A stretch of DNA of 64,000 nt from Allium sativum. Lineage: Eukaryota; Streptophyta; Magnoliopsida; Asparagales; Amaryllidaceae. Below are positions 1 to 13,435 of the stretch, piece after piece. Where the stretch lies: assembly GCA_030737875.1 (NCBI GenBank), contig CM060910.1:70006501-70070500 (forward strand), read 5' to 3'. Below the pieces are notes generated by a model. That model did not search any database. It worked only from the letters and a program-made list of their open reading frames with translations, and had not been told where the DNA came from. Made by a program: the position numbers and the translations under genes. Position 1 is the stretch's first letter. Every line of letters begins with the position of its first letter.

Positions 1-1646
1 CCCGGATTCTTATGGGTTAATTTTAAATATTTAATACGGATTTAAATAGTGGGTGGATAATATAAATGAATATTTATATTAAGTTATTAATTTAATAATC
101 AATTTCGATTTATTATCGAATATATTAAATCATCGTTATGCGAAAATATAATTTCGTTCGAGATTTAAAACTGAATTTAATACAGTTCATACTTCTGTTT
201 GAATTCGAATAATAATATTAAATTATTATCGAAGAATTTAAATGGTCTGAAATTTAATTTATATTGATTTAAATTAATATCTCCTGCAGATGATCGAATT
301 GGACTTCGTGACCTATCCCGGTGTGTCCGGAATAGTGGTATTACCTTAGGATTGATAGTTGTTGGGTTCAGAAAGGAGTTTGAAAATCGTGGGATAATTT
401 AATAATAGCAGCTAATTAAAACTAGAATAAAAATAATTAAATTTAGTGGATCTCCTTCTTCCAACTAAACAATGTCGTGCCTTCTCTTCCTACCACAAAA
501 CAAAGAACCCGTGCCATTCTTTCCACCACAACTCAAAAACAATTCGTGGCCTTTTCCTCTCCATCTGTCGTACCTACCTCTTCTCTATTAAATCGCGACA
601 TGCCCATTGCTTCTCCAATATAGTTCAACAGAAAGAAAATGGCCTCGTTGTCAAAAACCAAACTCACGAAAAAAAACCTTCTTCCTTCATTTTCTCCAAC
701 AAGCTGACCCCCTTTTTAATTCTATTCAAACTGCGTTGAAATCGAAGAAAAAAACCCCAAATAAAATCAAATAAACTAGGGCACGAACATCTAGAAGCTG
801 ACTTCGAATCCATATCTGAAGAAAGAACCGTGAGTGACGAGTTGGAGCAACTCACGCATGATGAAAAATCTCGATGTGAAGAGGCGCGATGAGGAAAATC
901 AGTCACGATTGGCACAAGGAATCGAGTGGAACAGAAGGGAGTAATTGCGTTGATATGGTGGTGAATAATTGCTCTGTCAGGTTGCGTGCTGGACTCTTGG
1001 ACCTAACGGAAAGTGAAGCTCGACCTTGTTTGAGCTACGTGAGTTCCTGAAATCGCGTACGGTGGGAGGGGTTCAACGGTGAGGGTGGTGATTGATATCC
1101 TACTACTCCTGGAAGCTGAAGTTTGGAGCAGCGATCTAGGGTCTTGGATTTGTACCAGATAGGGGTGAAGATTGTATTTGAACTTGTAGCGACGTGATGA
1201 AAAGGAGGTGTCGAAGTTTTGACATTCTATTGGCTGGAGATTTTCAATCCGGGAACAAGTGCTCGCAAGTTGAGAAGAAATAAAACAGCAAGAATAAAAG
1301 AAAGAAATGTACTACCATGAATTAAGGTAAATAAGTTTTAACAATATATTTTAATTCATTTAAATTTTTATATAATCATAAGTCTTAAAATGCGATGTAT
1401 TAAAATTGTATAAGGTTGGAAAATCATGAAGTAAGGTGTTTGGAGTCAATCCAAGTTAGCTCGGATGTTAATTAAATAGAATGGTGTTCGATTCAGTTTA
1501 AATTGGGCTATTCAACAAATCAAAATTTCGGTGAGTAAATCTCACTCACCTTAATTAGAATTATTTTTATATCGTTAAAAATGATTGTTTGTTGCTTGTT
1601 GAATGCTTTCTGATTGTTTGAAATATATTAGTTATTTAGGGTTGAC

Positions 1647-1648
<2 letters not shown>

Positions 1649-1688
<40 letters not shown>
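1649..1688. repeat. (AT)n microsatellite in LTR-A copy 1
   Basis: Uninterrupted AT dinucleotide run of about 40 bases. The equivalent place in the other LTR-A copies holds only a short TATATATAT tract, so the run expanded in this copy. Confidence 0.95.
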
Positions 1689-1691
<3 letters not shown>

Positions 1692-2325
1692 GTTGATGAT
1701 TGGTTGAATTCCCACAGTCTCATTAGCGGATGCCCGCAGTTTCATAGAGGATGACTTCCCTATGTGCCCCACAAATATATATTAGTGTATGACCATCATA
1801 CCGCGATATCCTGCCTCGAAGCAGGATGGGTATTACTTTGTTGACTAACGTCTGTGGATGCAGGAAAACAGGTTGGAGGGATCCAACTGGGTCCCTCAAA
1901 AATATATTATCTGTTTGTTGTTTGTTTGATTTCATATATATTCATATATGATGTGTTAAAAATCAAATGATTGAAAATTGGTTGATTTGATTGTTTAAAA
2001 TATCACTGGGCTAAGAGATAATTTATATAAATATCCTAAAAGGGATAATTGAGATTTAAAAGGTAAATTCTATTTTTTCTAAAATAGAATTTGAATTTTT
2101 AAATAGATTTGAAATATAAACTTGTTTTGAAAAATAAAACAAGTAGTTCCTTTATAAACGAAGTTTATAAATAGTTCTTTTATAAACAAAGTTTATAAAT
2201 AAAGTGAAAAGAATTATAATTGGATAACTCAGAAATAAAAATACAAGTGTGAAATTGAAAAGGAAAATCTATTTTCCAAAAGTAGAAATATCGATTTCAA
2301 AAGGAATTGAAATCGAGACTTTTTT

Positions 2326-2720
2326 AAAGAAGTGAAATAGAATTTGAATAATAGAAGTGAAATAGAATTTGAATAGTACAAGTGAAATAGAATTTGAATA
2401 ATAGAATTTGTATAGAATTTGAATAGAATTTGAATATATAGAATTTGAATATATAGAATTTGAATATAGAAATTCAAATGGGATTTATAATAATAGAATT
2501 TGAATAATAGAAGTGATATGGAATTTGAATAGAATTTGATAAATAGAATTTGATTAATAGAAGTGAAATAGAATTTGAATAATAGAAGTGAAATAGAATT
2601 TGAATAATAGAAGTGAAATAGAATTTGAATAATAGAAGTGAAATAGATTTGAATAATAGAAGTGATATAAAATTTGAATAGAAATTGAATAGAATTAACT
2701 AAGTCAAAGAGGAATTAGTT
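2326..2720 (+). repeat. Degenerate GAATTTGAATA/GAAGTGAAATA tandem repeat in LTR-A copy 1
   Basis: Repeated short blocks such as AGAAGTGAAATAGAATTTGA recur about every 23-30 bases. The matching block in the other LTR copies (23,700-24,640 and 30,660-31,550) is longer and uses a related AATTCAAATAG unit, so this section of the LTR expands and contracts. No coding sense is seen; minus-strand ORFs such as 2229-2477 are low-complexity artefacts of the repeat. Confidence 0.8.
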
Positions 2721-5349
2721 AATCGAGTTTTGAATTGAAGTTGAACTTTGAAAGGTGAATTGGATTTGCAAATATATATTCGAAATCGAATATAGAAATT
2801 AAATTGAAATTTGAATTCAATTAGTTAATAAGCAAGTTAAAATTTATTTGAACATGTTATGTTCAAACATAAAAGTGAAATAGACTAAAGAGTTAATTAA
2901 AAAATTTAATTACACATATTGAGTTAAAACGATTGGTATAGTTAAAATAGATTGGGCAGGTATAAATATACAGGAGACAGGTATGGGATAAAAGTTAATG
3001 AAGGTATATAAATAGTATGCCCGACAAAAATGTACGTATTTAATTCATATATGAGATTTTATGCGTCGTATCGGCTAGCCGCTTGGCTTTTTCTTTTTCT
3101 TTTGGATTGGTGAGGGCCATGGGAGGCTATTTGAAATATCCCGATGCTCCCGGTACAAAGGAGGTTATGGCGAATTTTTCCGAAAATTTAAGGAGTTAGA
3201 ACATTTTTAAGAAGTTTGATAACTAAAGAATATTTTTAAGAAGTTTGATAACTAGAAATCTATATATCAATATATATATAGAAGTCGATAAGGAAACGAA
3301 CTTAGAAATAGAATAGTATAATCAAAAAGGAAGTATAAGAATAAAAATAGTAAGAATAGAAAGAGAAAGTGCATACGTGTTTAAAAGTGAATAAGTAGTT
3401 GTATGGTATTGATTATTCGAGTACGTAGTCATATCTGTTTTGGCGTTATAAATGTTATTCAGTCAGGGTTTGAGAGGTAGTTATACCCCAACTTGATTAA
3501 TTTCATTATTAACAAATAAATAGTAAGATTTCAGGCTCGAAGATCAATATTGAATAAGAGTTAGTTGAATATAGTATTTGGGTTGTCGTAACGATGTTTT
3601 ACACAACATCTGTTTTAACTCAAATAAATGTAAGCTTGAAAATAGAATAATAAATATTTCCTAAGTATAGAAATAAACGAGATCGGAAAAGAGATAAGTA
3701 ATTGGAATATTTTCCAATTATAACTATCATATATTTTCTAAGTTTAAGAAAATAAAGGAAGGCGATATTCGGAAATGTTTTCCAAATAGCGTAAAAGGCC
3801 AATATGGTTATTGAAAATATTTGGTTAACAAATATTGGTAAGGAAATGGAGAAGAGATTTAATTAATGAAATATTATTAAAGAGCCCAGTGATTTGTTTG
3901 ATATGTTGAATGAACACTTGTTTTCTTCGATAGTTAAATCATCGATTATCGAAACACTTGTTTTTATTCGATAGTTAAATCACAGACTATCGAAGTTTCT
4001 GACCATCGTTGTCAATATGGAGTGACCGGTTGGATTATTATCTGAAGAACCACTCCATATTGGAAGTAGCGTTGCGAATCAGATTATATGAAGATAATCG
4101 AAGAGGGAGTAGAGTGCAAGGACTTCTTCTATTAATAGAAATTGTGCCTTCGGTTCATCCTGTTCCTGGATGACTTGTATGGATGAATCTCTGACAGAGT
4201 ATCTCCAGAAAGGTCACGTACATTGATTTCTTCAACCGTACTAAGAGTGGAAGCGGAGAAGGAAACTTCTTTAGCTAACACATAATGTACTGTTGTAGAC
4301 GTCAATTAGTGATTTTCGATGGATCTGACAATGTGACATTCAAAGTGAATCTGATGTGATGATAAAGCGTAACCTCAAGCCTCATCAACCGGTAAATGAC
4401 AGAAATCGGGCTGGCAGCATGGCTATGTAGGTCGCACCTATTAGTGTGTGTAATCACCTGATCTAGAGTTTCATTTACTTCTAAAAATATTTTGTTGATC
4501 CTATCCCATTCGGGAAACGGTTGCTGATCCCAACCGTTGGTGATATACATTCGATACATTCAAGCGAAATGAGTGGTCGGTCATGTGTGGCTAAGTTGCA
4601 AGATGTTCTTGTTGAACTCGGCGTATTCTCCTCTAGAGATATACCAGCGGAAGGTGGTTCCATACCTTGTCATACTTGGAAATTCATTACCCAATACGTG
4701 CTTGCGGTTTTGATTGTATATTATATATGTGGAATGTGAGATGCAAACGTTCCACTAGATCGTTATTTACTTGATTTAGACATTATTATAATATCAAAAG
4801 AGTTTTGATATAAAGATTATTATTCCCTTCAAAAGGGATTTGAAAGTTAAATCAAGTGTTTGGATTCTCATAAGGGAAAAACCCGTTCCGTGTTATACGA
4901 CGTGGTCTTATGAGATATCATTTAGTTTCTGAAACTGTTATAAACTGTTTACTCATACAAGTCCCATGACTGATCCGGAGTTTATTTTGTTTTGTTCTAC
5001 CTAAACTCTTGGGTGCCTAAATTTGTACGGGCAGTCAAGTAGTTCAGGATTTTATAGATCTATCTAAAGGAGCTTGGAGCAGGAGGCTTCAGCGTTAGTT
5101 ATATAGAGTTTTGTTCCGCTGTGTTGTAAGTGTCGTACTCTGATAAGTGTATGTTATACAGTTAAGATTTTGTATTTCAAAGATATGATATATTATATTT
5201 TGTTCCGCTGCGATGTGAGATTCTGTGTTGTTGTTTCTGTTCCTCTATTTTTTTCTTCTAAAAAAAATATTTCGTATTTTCGTGATATTTGGGTTGGACG
5301 TATGATGTATATAGTCAACTCTGATTTTATGGATTTGCGGGTCATTACA

Positions 5350-8300
5350 GCAGGCTAACCAGACTGAGGAGCCTCTTACAGATATGATTACTGAGATTCA
5401 CATTGTTGGTGGGTCAGAGGTTTGGTGGGTAAACACTGGTGCTTCTCGCCATGTCTGCTATGATCGTGACTTGTTCTCTACATACACGGCTACTGAAAAT
5501 CAGAAAGTGTTGTTGGGAGATTCTCACACCACTAAAATTGTAGGGATTAGCAATGTGGAAATCAAGTTTACCTCTAGAAAGACTGTAATTCTGAAAGATG
5601 TTATGCATACTCCAGAGATAAGAAAGAATCTGGCTTTCTCCTTAATAAGGCTAGCTTTACTCAAGTTATTAGGGATGATTTGTATACCTTAACTTATAAG
5701 GGAGTTTTGTGGGAAAAGGGTTATGCTTGTGAGGGTATGTTTAAATTGAATGTTGAAACTAATAAAGTGACTACTTCTGCTTATATGTTGTGTGATTTTA
5801 ATTTTTGGCACTCTAGATTATGTCATGTTAATAAACGAATAATTCATAACATGAGCACCCTAGATATGATTCTTATAATGACAAAATCTGAACTTGGTAA
5901 ATGTGAATCTTGTACACAAGCTAAAATCACAAAGAAACCTCATAAATCTGTTGATAGAGTTTTTGAACCCTTAGACTTGATTCATTCTGATATATGTACG
6001 TTGATGGCACTTTGACTAGACATGGACATCGTTATTTTATCACTTTTATTGATGACTGCTCTGATTTCACCTATGTATATCTTATGAAAAATAAAATTGA
6101 TGCATTTGACATATTTAAAACATTCAAAACTGAAATTGAGAATCAAGCAAATAGGAAAATTAAGAGACTTCTTAGTGATAGAGGAACAGAATATGAATCT
6201 ACTTCAATTCTGGATTTCTATAAACTACATGGTATAGTACATGATAGAACTGCACCCTATTCTCCTGAAATGAACGGTAAAGCTGAAAGGAAAAATAGGA
6301 CCTTTACCGAACTAGTAGTTTCCATATTACTAAATTCTGGTGCAGCAGAACATTGGTGAGGGGAAATTTTATTAATTGTATGCTATGTTCTGAATAGGAT
6401 CCCAAATCTAAGAATAAAATTTCACCTTATAAAATTTTAGAGAATCATAAACCCAATGTCTCATACTTTAGAACTTGGGGTTGTTTAGCATATGTTCGCA
6501 TTCCAGACCCTGAGAGAATAAAATTGGCAAGTAGAGCATATGAATGTGCATTTATAGGCTATGCTATTAATAACAAAGCATACAGATTTTATGACCTAAA
6601 TGCACGTAATATAATTGAATCAAATGATGCTGATTTTTATGAACCTAAATTTCCTTTTAAATTAAGGAACAGTGGGGGTACTTCAAGTATGCCTATTAGA
6701 ACAGAACTTAATGAAAGTTCTGAAGCTGAACCTAGAAGAAGTAAAAGAGCAAGAACCATAAAAGATTTTGGTTCAGATTTTTGTGCTTTTACTATTGAGG
6801 AGGACCCCATAAACCTCCAAGAGGCCTTATCTTCTTTAGATGCCGATTTTTGGCAAGAGGCTATAAATGATGAAATGGATTCTTTGGAATCCAATAAGAC
6901 TTGGCACTTGGTAGGTTTACCCCCTGGTTGTAAGTCTATAAGCTGTAAATGGGTACTTAAAAAGAAACTAAAACCTGATGGCACTGTTGATAAATAAAAA
7001 GCACGACTAGTAGCTATAGGTTTTAAACAAAAAGAAAATATAGATTTCTTTAACACTTTTTCACATGTAACTAGAATAACATCAATTCGGGTATTAATCT
7101 CACTTGCTTTCATTCATAAATTAATTATACACCAAATGGATGTCAAAACTGCATTTTTAAACGGTGAATTAGACGAAGAAATTTATATGCACTAGCCTGA
7201 AGGATTTGTAATATATGGTCAAGAACATAAAGTATGTAAATTAGATAAATCATTATATGGTTTAAAACAAGCACCTAAACAATGGCATGAAAAAACTGAT
7301 AACTTAATCATTTCAAATGGTTTTAAAGTTAATGAAAGTGAAAAATGCATTTATTACAAATCGGAGAATAACATTTGCACTATTATATGCCTTTATGTAG
7401 ATGGCCTTCTCATCTTTGGGTCAAACATTCATGCCATAAACTCAGTCAAATCCTTATTAAGTGCCATTTTTGATATGAAAGATGTAGGTGAGGCGAGTGT
7501 AATCCTTAGTATTAAAATTACTAGGTCAAAAAAGGGAATTTCTTTGGATCAATCTCATTACATTGAGAAGATACTAAAGAAATACAATTACTTTGAATGT
7601 AAACCTGCATGTACACCATATGATCCAAGTGAAAAGTTATTTAAGAACACTGGTGAAGGTGTAAGACAGTCTGATTATGCGAGCATCATTGGCAGCCTTC
7701 GGTATGCCACTGATTGTACTAGACCCGACATTGCTTATGTCATGGGATTATTGTGCAGGTTTACCAGTAGACCTAGTATAGAGCACTGGCATGCTATTGA
7801 AACGGTTATGAGATACCTTAAATGAACTTTGAACCTTGGATTACATTGTGAAAGGTTTCCAGCTGTGCTTGAAGGATATTCTGATACAGACTAGAATACC
7901 TTATCTAATGATTCTAAAGCGACCAGTGGCTACATATTTAGCATTGCTAGAGGAGCTGTTTCTTGGAAATCCAAGAAACGGACTATTTTGGTCCAGACTA
8001 CTATGGATTCTGAGATGAGAGCACTAGCCACAACTAGTGAAGAAGCAGAGTATTTGAGAAATCTGCTAGCTGAGATTCCCATATGGGAAAAACCGATACC
8101 AGCTGTGTTGATACATTGCGATAGTACCGCGGCTATTGCAATAGTTCAGAACTGTTATTATAACGGTAAGAGATGAAAAATACGTCGTAAGCACAGCACT
8201 GTTAGAGAACTACTTTCCGCAAGTACCATTAGAGTGGATTACGTAAGTAGTAATGAAAATTTTGCAGATCCTTTGACGAAAGGACTGTCAAGAGAGAAAG

Positions 8301-8874
8301 TCCTTAATTCTTCTAAAAGAATAGGACTATTGCCCTTAGATTACTGAGTCACGCACAATGGTAACTCAACCTAAATGACTGGAGATCCCAAGAACTAGGT
8401 TCAACGGGTAGAAACAAGTTGTGTAGTGATAGGAGTTGAACATGCTATTTAATAAACCAAGAAGCACGTATTCCTGAAGTGATTAGAGGATGAGTTAATA
8501 GAAACTCTTAATGCGATCTATACTCTATTTGGAGTGGAGTACCTACCTTCAGGAGTGCTCTTGATAGACTCACCTGTATGAATGTGGAAATGTGGTCGTT
8601 TCCTATGGAGTTTTGGGCAAAACTTCTAGAGCGTTCACTAAACAAGGATAGACGTGCATGGCCTTAAATTCACGGGCTCATTTGGTTGCACTATAGAAAA
8701 GGTTGTGTGTGGTTTGATGTCAGAAATAGAGATCAAGACTATGTGTTACTCTAGTAAAAACTGAATCTTATTCACTATGCAAAGGTTCAAGTCGGATGAC
8801 ACCTTTGTTTATGCACAACCTTATGTTTTTTTAGAAACCGCTCGAAAATATTTTTAAAAATTCAAGTGGGGGAT
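5350..8874 (+). pseudogene. Copia-2 gag-pol remnant (protease, integrase, RT, RNase H), broken
   Basis: Ty1/copia polyprotein in the order protease, pre-integrase zinc region, integrase, reverse transcriptase, RNase H; the gag part is lost or lies left of the LTR-A insertion. Protease: WWVNTGASRHVC near 5,420-5,465, with Asn where the family has catalytic Asp. Pre-integrase: HSRLCHVN with CESC downstream (5,808-5,920). Integrase: HSDIC, SDRGTEY and NGKAERKNR (about 5,985-6,300). RT: WKxx-like CKWVLKKKLKPDG, MDVKTAFLNG (7,137-7,166) and YVDG at about 7,396-7,407 where YVDD is usual. RNase H: SGYIFSIARGAVSWKSKK and ADPLTKGL (8,268-8,288). It is interrupted by frameshifts near 5,640-5,690 and 6,000 and by stops near 6,358, 6,997, 7,195 and 7,823. 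It is dead as a protein source. A purine tract AAGTGGGGGAT (about 8,864-8,874) abuts the 3' LTR. Confidence 0.93.
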
Positions 8875-9603
8875 TGTCGGAAATGTTTTTATTAACATGT
8901 GAATTATTAAAAATGTTGGAATAAGTGTATGAATGGCTCCTACATGTGAATAGTCCCACATCATGGAACTATATGGAAGAGGCAAGTATTATACTTGTTT
9001 CTAAGAAGTCATGTTGGGGCCTTGGGGCTCCCAATACATGCTTTGTTGTGAGGAGGGAGACCTTGCATCATGACCACCACACACGCGCGTGCGACCGACC
9101 GACTCGACCTGGCCCAGTCCGGTTCGGTTTGGGCTTGGGCTTGGGCCTTGACTTTGTGGTGTAAACACTTATATTTTTGGACCATAAAACATTGCTTTTT
9201 TCAAACCAATTTTTTTATGGAAAAAATATTTCTGCACCGATAATTTTTCTATAACGGTAAAAAAATTGTGTCCCGTAATTTCAGTAGATCCGGTTTTTTC
9301 TACCACTACTCAGTAAAACCCTAATTCTCATTCTATATATAGTCTTCATCTATAGACGAGAATACACACCACATTACATATTCTCTTCTTGCCTCCGCCA
9401 TTAAAATTTTCGACCAGTATTTATTTTCAAAAGTGCAAATCTGCACTGATTTGTTGTGCAAGCAAATCAATTATTGTTTTTCAGACGCTGTTTTATCCTA
9501 GAGGCGGCGGCGAAAGTACGAACTGGTTTGCACCTCTGACCTGATCGCCAAATCGTCTTCAAGAAAGCGACGAAGTACGTGTCTAAGACATTGTTTCCCA
9601 ACA
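8875..9603 (+). mobile_element. Copia-2 3' LTR
   Basis: Starts TGTCGGAAATG directly after the polypurine tract and ends ...TTTCCCAACA, giving 729 bp. The TGT.GG/CCAACA ends are inverted. A TATA element CTATATATAGTC lies near 9,334-9,345, as expected for the U3 promoter, followed by the leader that encloses U5. Only this LTR is visible; the 5' LTR must lie left of the window. The right flank AAGGC (9,604-9,608) would be the target duplication, but its partner is not visible. Confidence 0.88.
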
Positions 9604-9822
9604 AAGGCGATCTACAAGGTCTTCCGCAAAGAGCCTCGAAAGGAGCGATTCAAATACTAGCTTGGAAACTGTTATTATAGGAAAATTCCAACAAAGGTAG
9701 GTGCTCCTTCCAAGTTCCTCCGAAAACAAGTATGCACATCCTAAAAAAATACTTTAGGACTATTCCTCCTTTCTGTTTGAGCATCCATTTGAGGATGACA
9801 GACAGTTTGAAATATATTTTAT
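9604..9822 (-). pseudogene. Ty3/gypsy integrase fragment interrupted by copia-2
   Basis: Read on the minus strand, two frames give CHPQMDAQTERR and then GGTWKEHLPLLEFSYNNSFQ, IAPFEALCGR and PCRSP. These match the conserved C-terminal integrase core of plant Ty3/gypsy elements (HPQTDGQTER ... EFSYNN ... APFEALYGR). There is a frameshift between the first two blocks and a stop just after the NNSFQASI stretch. The reading ends exactly where the copia-2 LTR begins, so the gypsy element was already there when copia-2 landed. The rest of the gypsy element is not recognised to the right. Confidence 0.85.
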
Positions 9823-12583
9823 TAGCAAAGTTTGAAAAACAAAACAACAACATTATAATTTGATGAAATAAGAAACTAGGATCAAATAGGTAAAGATGCA
9901 GGGTGGCCCAGCGTCGTAACAGGCTTTAGGCAGACACCCATCTCACACTACTTTTGTGAGCTGTTACTATTCACCACACCCTGTTTGCTAGTTGAAGCAT
10001 CATACTTGTCCTATTAAGCTAACGTCCTCCTTTTATGCTTAGTTCCTCTTTTAACGAAGACTTATTGGATGATGTGGGACTAAGTCCATAATATCTATAT
10101 TTTAAGCAGTTGAGTTAAAAAATATGTGAGCAAAGCAACTTGTGAAGTTAAGATTCTCACTACAAGTAGGAATCACTGTGTCTCATCGAAAGCCCAAGAA
10201 ACCATGAATAAACTAGGTACGACATGCTGGATTGATCCATTATGCACTAAAATTGACTGGTCCGATTGTAAAATTAACAAAGAAAACAGTATGTGGCCTA
10301 TTAAAGAAATAAAACCAATGATACAAGTAATAAATCATGCAAGCAGCAATATGATGCATATACAATTGAATACACATTATTTAGTAGATCAATAGATGGA
10401 TCCAGCATTTAAACATATCCAGTTCAAATTTCAGTTCAACAGCATTTGAGTTTGCCACAAATATAAAAAATAATCAATCGTGTTTGCAATGTCTGATCTT
10501 TAATACAATGTCAGTTAAAACAACAAAGGGAAATGTTACTCTAAAGACATAATGCAACAGGTACAGTATACAGAGAATCATAAATCAACAGCTTTATCCC
10601 ATAATTGACACAACAATAACGATAATATGTCAGCCATGACAAAGAAGATGTGTATGCTAAACCTAATTGATAGTAAACTGAATGTCACAAGAATAAGAAC
10701 TTAAGTATGAAGTGTATGAAGACATAGGTATGTATACTAAACCTAAGACTGAACTGAAAGTCACAACAATTTAAATGTTAAGCTGAAACAAAGAAAAGTA
10801 TGTGATAGCCTACAATTCGTTCTGAAAACTTAAGTAGCAACGGAAAATAAGGTGTTTAATGTCTGTGAGTAGAAAATTGAGAAAATTACATATAAAGTAA
10901 AACTGAACTCTTATGAACCGTTCCTTGATGCATATGTCCTTGATTTTAAAATCAAAATGCTCCCCAGCTCTTGAAGCGATCACTATTCTCTACACATTCA
11001 GTTTCACAACATGTACGGACAATATGATTGACAACAAACCTTTAAGATATTCCCATCATAATTACTTCAGTCAAGGTTACCTTGATTCTACAGACATTAC
11101 TCTTACTCATTTAGATTCTCAAAGTGAGATGAAACGTTAAACAAGGACAGTTATTGGCCGCCACATATTCAAGTTTAACATATGAAATGCAACACTCAAA
11201 AGCAATGACATCAAAAGGAGAAAGAAAAGGTCTAAAGAGAATACTTCCACGAAGTGCTTTAAAGACCTAATCCAATTTTGATTTCGACCGCCGTCAACCT
11301 TAAACCTGAAGTGTTACAGGTCACAAAATGAACTAATCTTGAAAAAACTATTAAACCCAACCGTTAAAAACCACGATCTTCAAAAACTGAATAACACTCA
11401 CAAAGTTCTCACATTTCTTATCCTCACAATTTTATTATCTGGTTGCAGTTGTAATGGGTATAGTTAACATCGTTATGCTTGTTGTCACTAATACTATTCT
11501 TTTGTTCTGTTCATTATAAATAATATTATATTATAGTTACTACTTTTTACCGACTCTTCTTAAGAACAAACATTGCTACCACTGTTTATTTATGATATAA
11601 TATAGCAATTTGAAAGTTTTTCATATATCATTAATAATATGATTTAGTAACATATATATATATATGTATATATATATGTATATATATATATATACATATG
11701 TATACATATGTATATATACATATATATATATGTATATATGTATATATATATGTATATATATGTATATACATATGTATACATATGTATATATACATATATA
11801 TATATATGTATATATGTATATATATATGTATATATATGTATATATATATGTGTATATATGTATATATATGTATATATGTATATATATATGTATATATTAA
11901 GGGGCGGCTATTTGAACACAAAATCAAACACAAATAAAGAGACAAAATATCAACTATTGGATCTTTTTGTCTTTATATGGGAGGTGAAATTCATGGGGTG
12001 CTCCAATGATGCAAATCAATTGTGTTACCATTTATGTCATTTTTTTATTTAAACAGACTTTCCCTGTATATTATAAGATTTAATGTTATACAAATTTATA
12101 TGTTTTAGTGTACTGTATACCATTTTTTATGTGAGATGAATGTCAATTTAAAAAGAAAATGCATGGTTATGATGGTTCGATCTTAGAAACCTTAAACATT
12201 GGAGGATCACGGTTGGTTTATGGTCTGATAATGTGCTTTCAAATAACTTGACGAAATGTTATTAAACCTGATGGTGTAATTCAAACCAAGGAAGAAATGA
12301 AACATGCATCAATAACTTATTTTTTAGAGGTATCCAATGGTAATTGTATATAACTTTTAATTTTCATGTATCAAATGTGGAGATATCATAAATAATACTG
12401 GGAAATTTCTTCCTAAGAAGTTTCTGGAATCAAAAGAAGATATCTACTCAATTGATAAACAACTCCAGTCTGGGACCTGCGGATTTTTCAGAAATCCACT
12501 GTGATGAATTGTGATATGATGAGGAAACATGCAACTCAAAGTAGGTTTTAATGTGGAAAAATATTCATCAAATTAATCATGCT
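9823..12583. other. Non-coding stretch, no gene recognised
   Basis: About 2.8 kb of AT-rich sequence between the gypsy remnant and copia-3. Short ORFs (for example 10,126-10,395 and 10,913-11,140) have no recognisable motif and no supporting splice or codon pattern. Apart from the TATG microsatellite at 11,652-11,897 I see nothing assignable. It may be old intergenic DNA or unrecognised element remains. Confidence 0.5.
11652..11897. repeat. (TATG/TATA)n microsatellite
   Basis: About 245 bases of alternating TATATG and TATATA units, nearly self-complementary. It explains the open frames rich in Tyr, Ile, Met and Cys on both strands here, which are not genes. Confidence 0.97.
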
Positions 12584-12588
12584 CCAAT
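12584..12588. repeat. Left target-site duplication of copia-3 (CCAAT)
   Basis: CCAAT lies immediately before the 5' LTR start TGTTGAAATTG. The same five bases follow the 3' LTR end at 54,473-54,477. A 5-bp direct repeat is normal for Ty1/copia, and it ties the two LTRs to a single insertion event although 39 kb now separate them. Confidence 0.8.
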
Positions 12589-13293
12589 TGTTGAAATTGA
12601 TGATTCAAATATTTGTACAGAAGGAAAAAAATTGATTGATTGTCAATCAAATATTTGTAGAGAAGAAAAGAAATTGATTGGTTGTCAATCAATTAATTGG
12701 CTCCTATATGAAAAGATATAAGAGGAAGTTTTCTTTTGGGAAGAAAAATAATTAATAGGTCAATCGATCAATTAATGAAGAATCAATTTACTCAGGAAAA
12801 GAGATTGAGACCATAATTACGTCAACCATTTATGCTCCAATCAAATCAAGGAAGATATTATATTTTTTTCTTCATGTCCAAGTAATCTAGAAACTTCTCT
12901 TCTTTATCTCCAAGAAATCCCTCTATATAAATAGGGGTCATGTTATTGTATGAAGAAAAAAACAATTCACCATTAATCTTCTCTCTATTGTAATCTTCTT
13001 CCGCTCTTACACTACATCATAATGGCCATTTGGCAACCCTTTTTTTTGTCAATCGCCAACACTTATTTGTGTTGCCGGGTAATAACAATAATAAGCGTTG
13101 CTATGCTAAAAAAGTGTTACCAAAAATACAAATTTATATTTTTTTTATTGGCAACGCTTATATGGGTTGGTAGGCTTGGTTCACGGAGGCAAAAAGGTAA
13201 ACACCCATCAGTTTTCTTCGGTAACCCTATACTCTTCCATCCCATACGCTTTTCACTATTTCGGCCGCTTAACATGAATTACAAAGCAAGAAT

Positions 13294-13435
13294 TATTTCG
13301 ATTTCGATTTAGGGAAAATTTCGATTTCGATTTAGGGAAATATTTTGGTTTTGATTTCGATTTCGATTTCGCAGCGTTAACCAGGATTTCGATTTTGATT
13401 ACAAAGCAGAAACAAGGATTTCGATTTCGAGGCAA
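13294..13435 (+). repeat. TTTCGA hexamer cluster inside CACTA-1
   Basis: Many copies of ATTTCGATTTCGATT in about 140 bases, in places spaced by AGGGAAA or ACAAAGCAG. Simple-sequence expansion near the 5' end of CACTA-1; no coding role seen. Confidence 0.8.

Larger units (their letters stand above)
1..5349 (+). mobile_element. LTR-A copy 1, long gypsy-type LTR (5' end just outside window)
   Basis: The window opens about eight bases inside an LTR whose relatives at 21,816 and 28,775 start TGTAACGACCCGG. It ends at ...GCGGGTCATTACA. Collinear blocks match the two internal copies: the A+T-rich GAATTTGAATA repeat, a GCCGTATCGGC-type block near 3,065, a TTCGATAGT hairpin near 3,926-3,994, and the 'opposite strand silent' tail ending in CGGGTCATTACA. 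It is clearly more diverged than the other two copies are from each other. A TATA-like CTATTAAATCGCGAC near 575-595 corresponds to TATAAAAA in the other copies. Immediately after it, copia-2 protease sequence begins, so it inserted into copia-2. Whether it is a solo LTR or the 3' LTR of a larger element cannot be decided, because the left side is outside the window. Small ORFs inside it look like chance. Confidence 0.85.

Noticed and set aside
11631..12052. Several overlapping ORFs on both strands rich in Tyr, Ile, Met and Cys
   Set aside because: They are translations of the TATG/TATA microsatellite.
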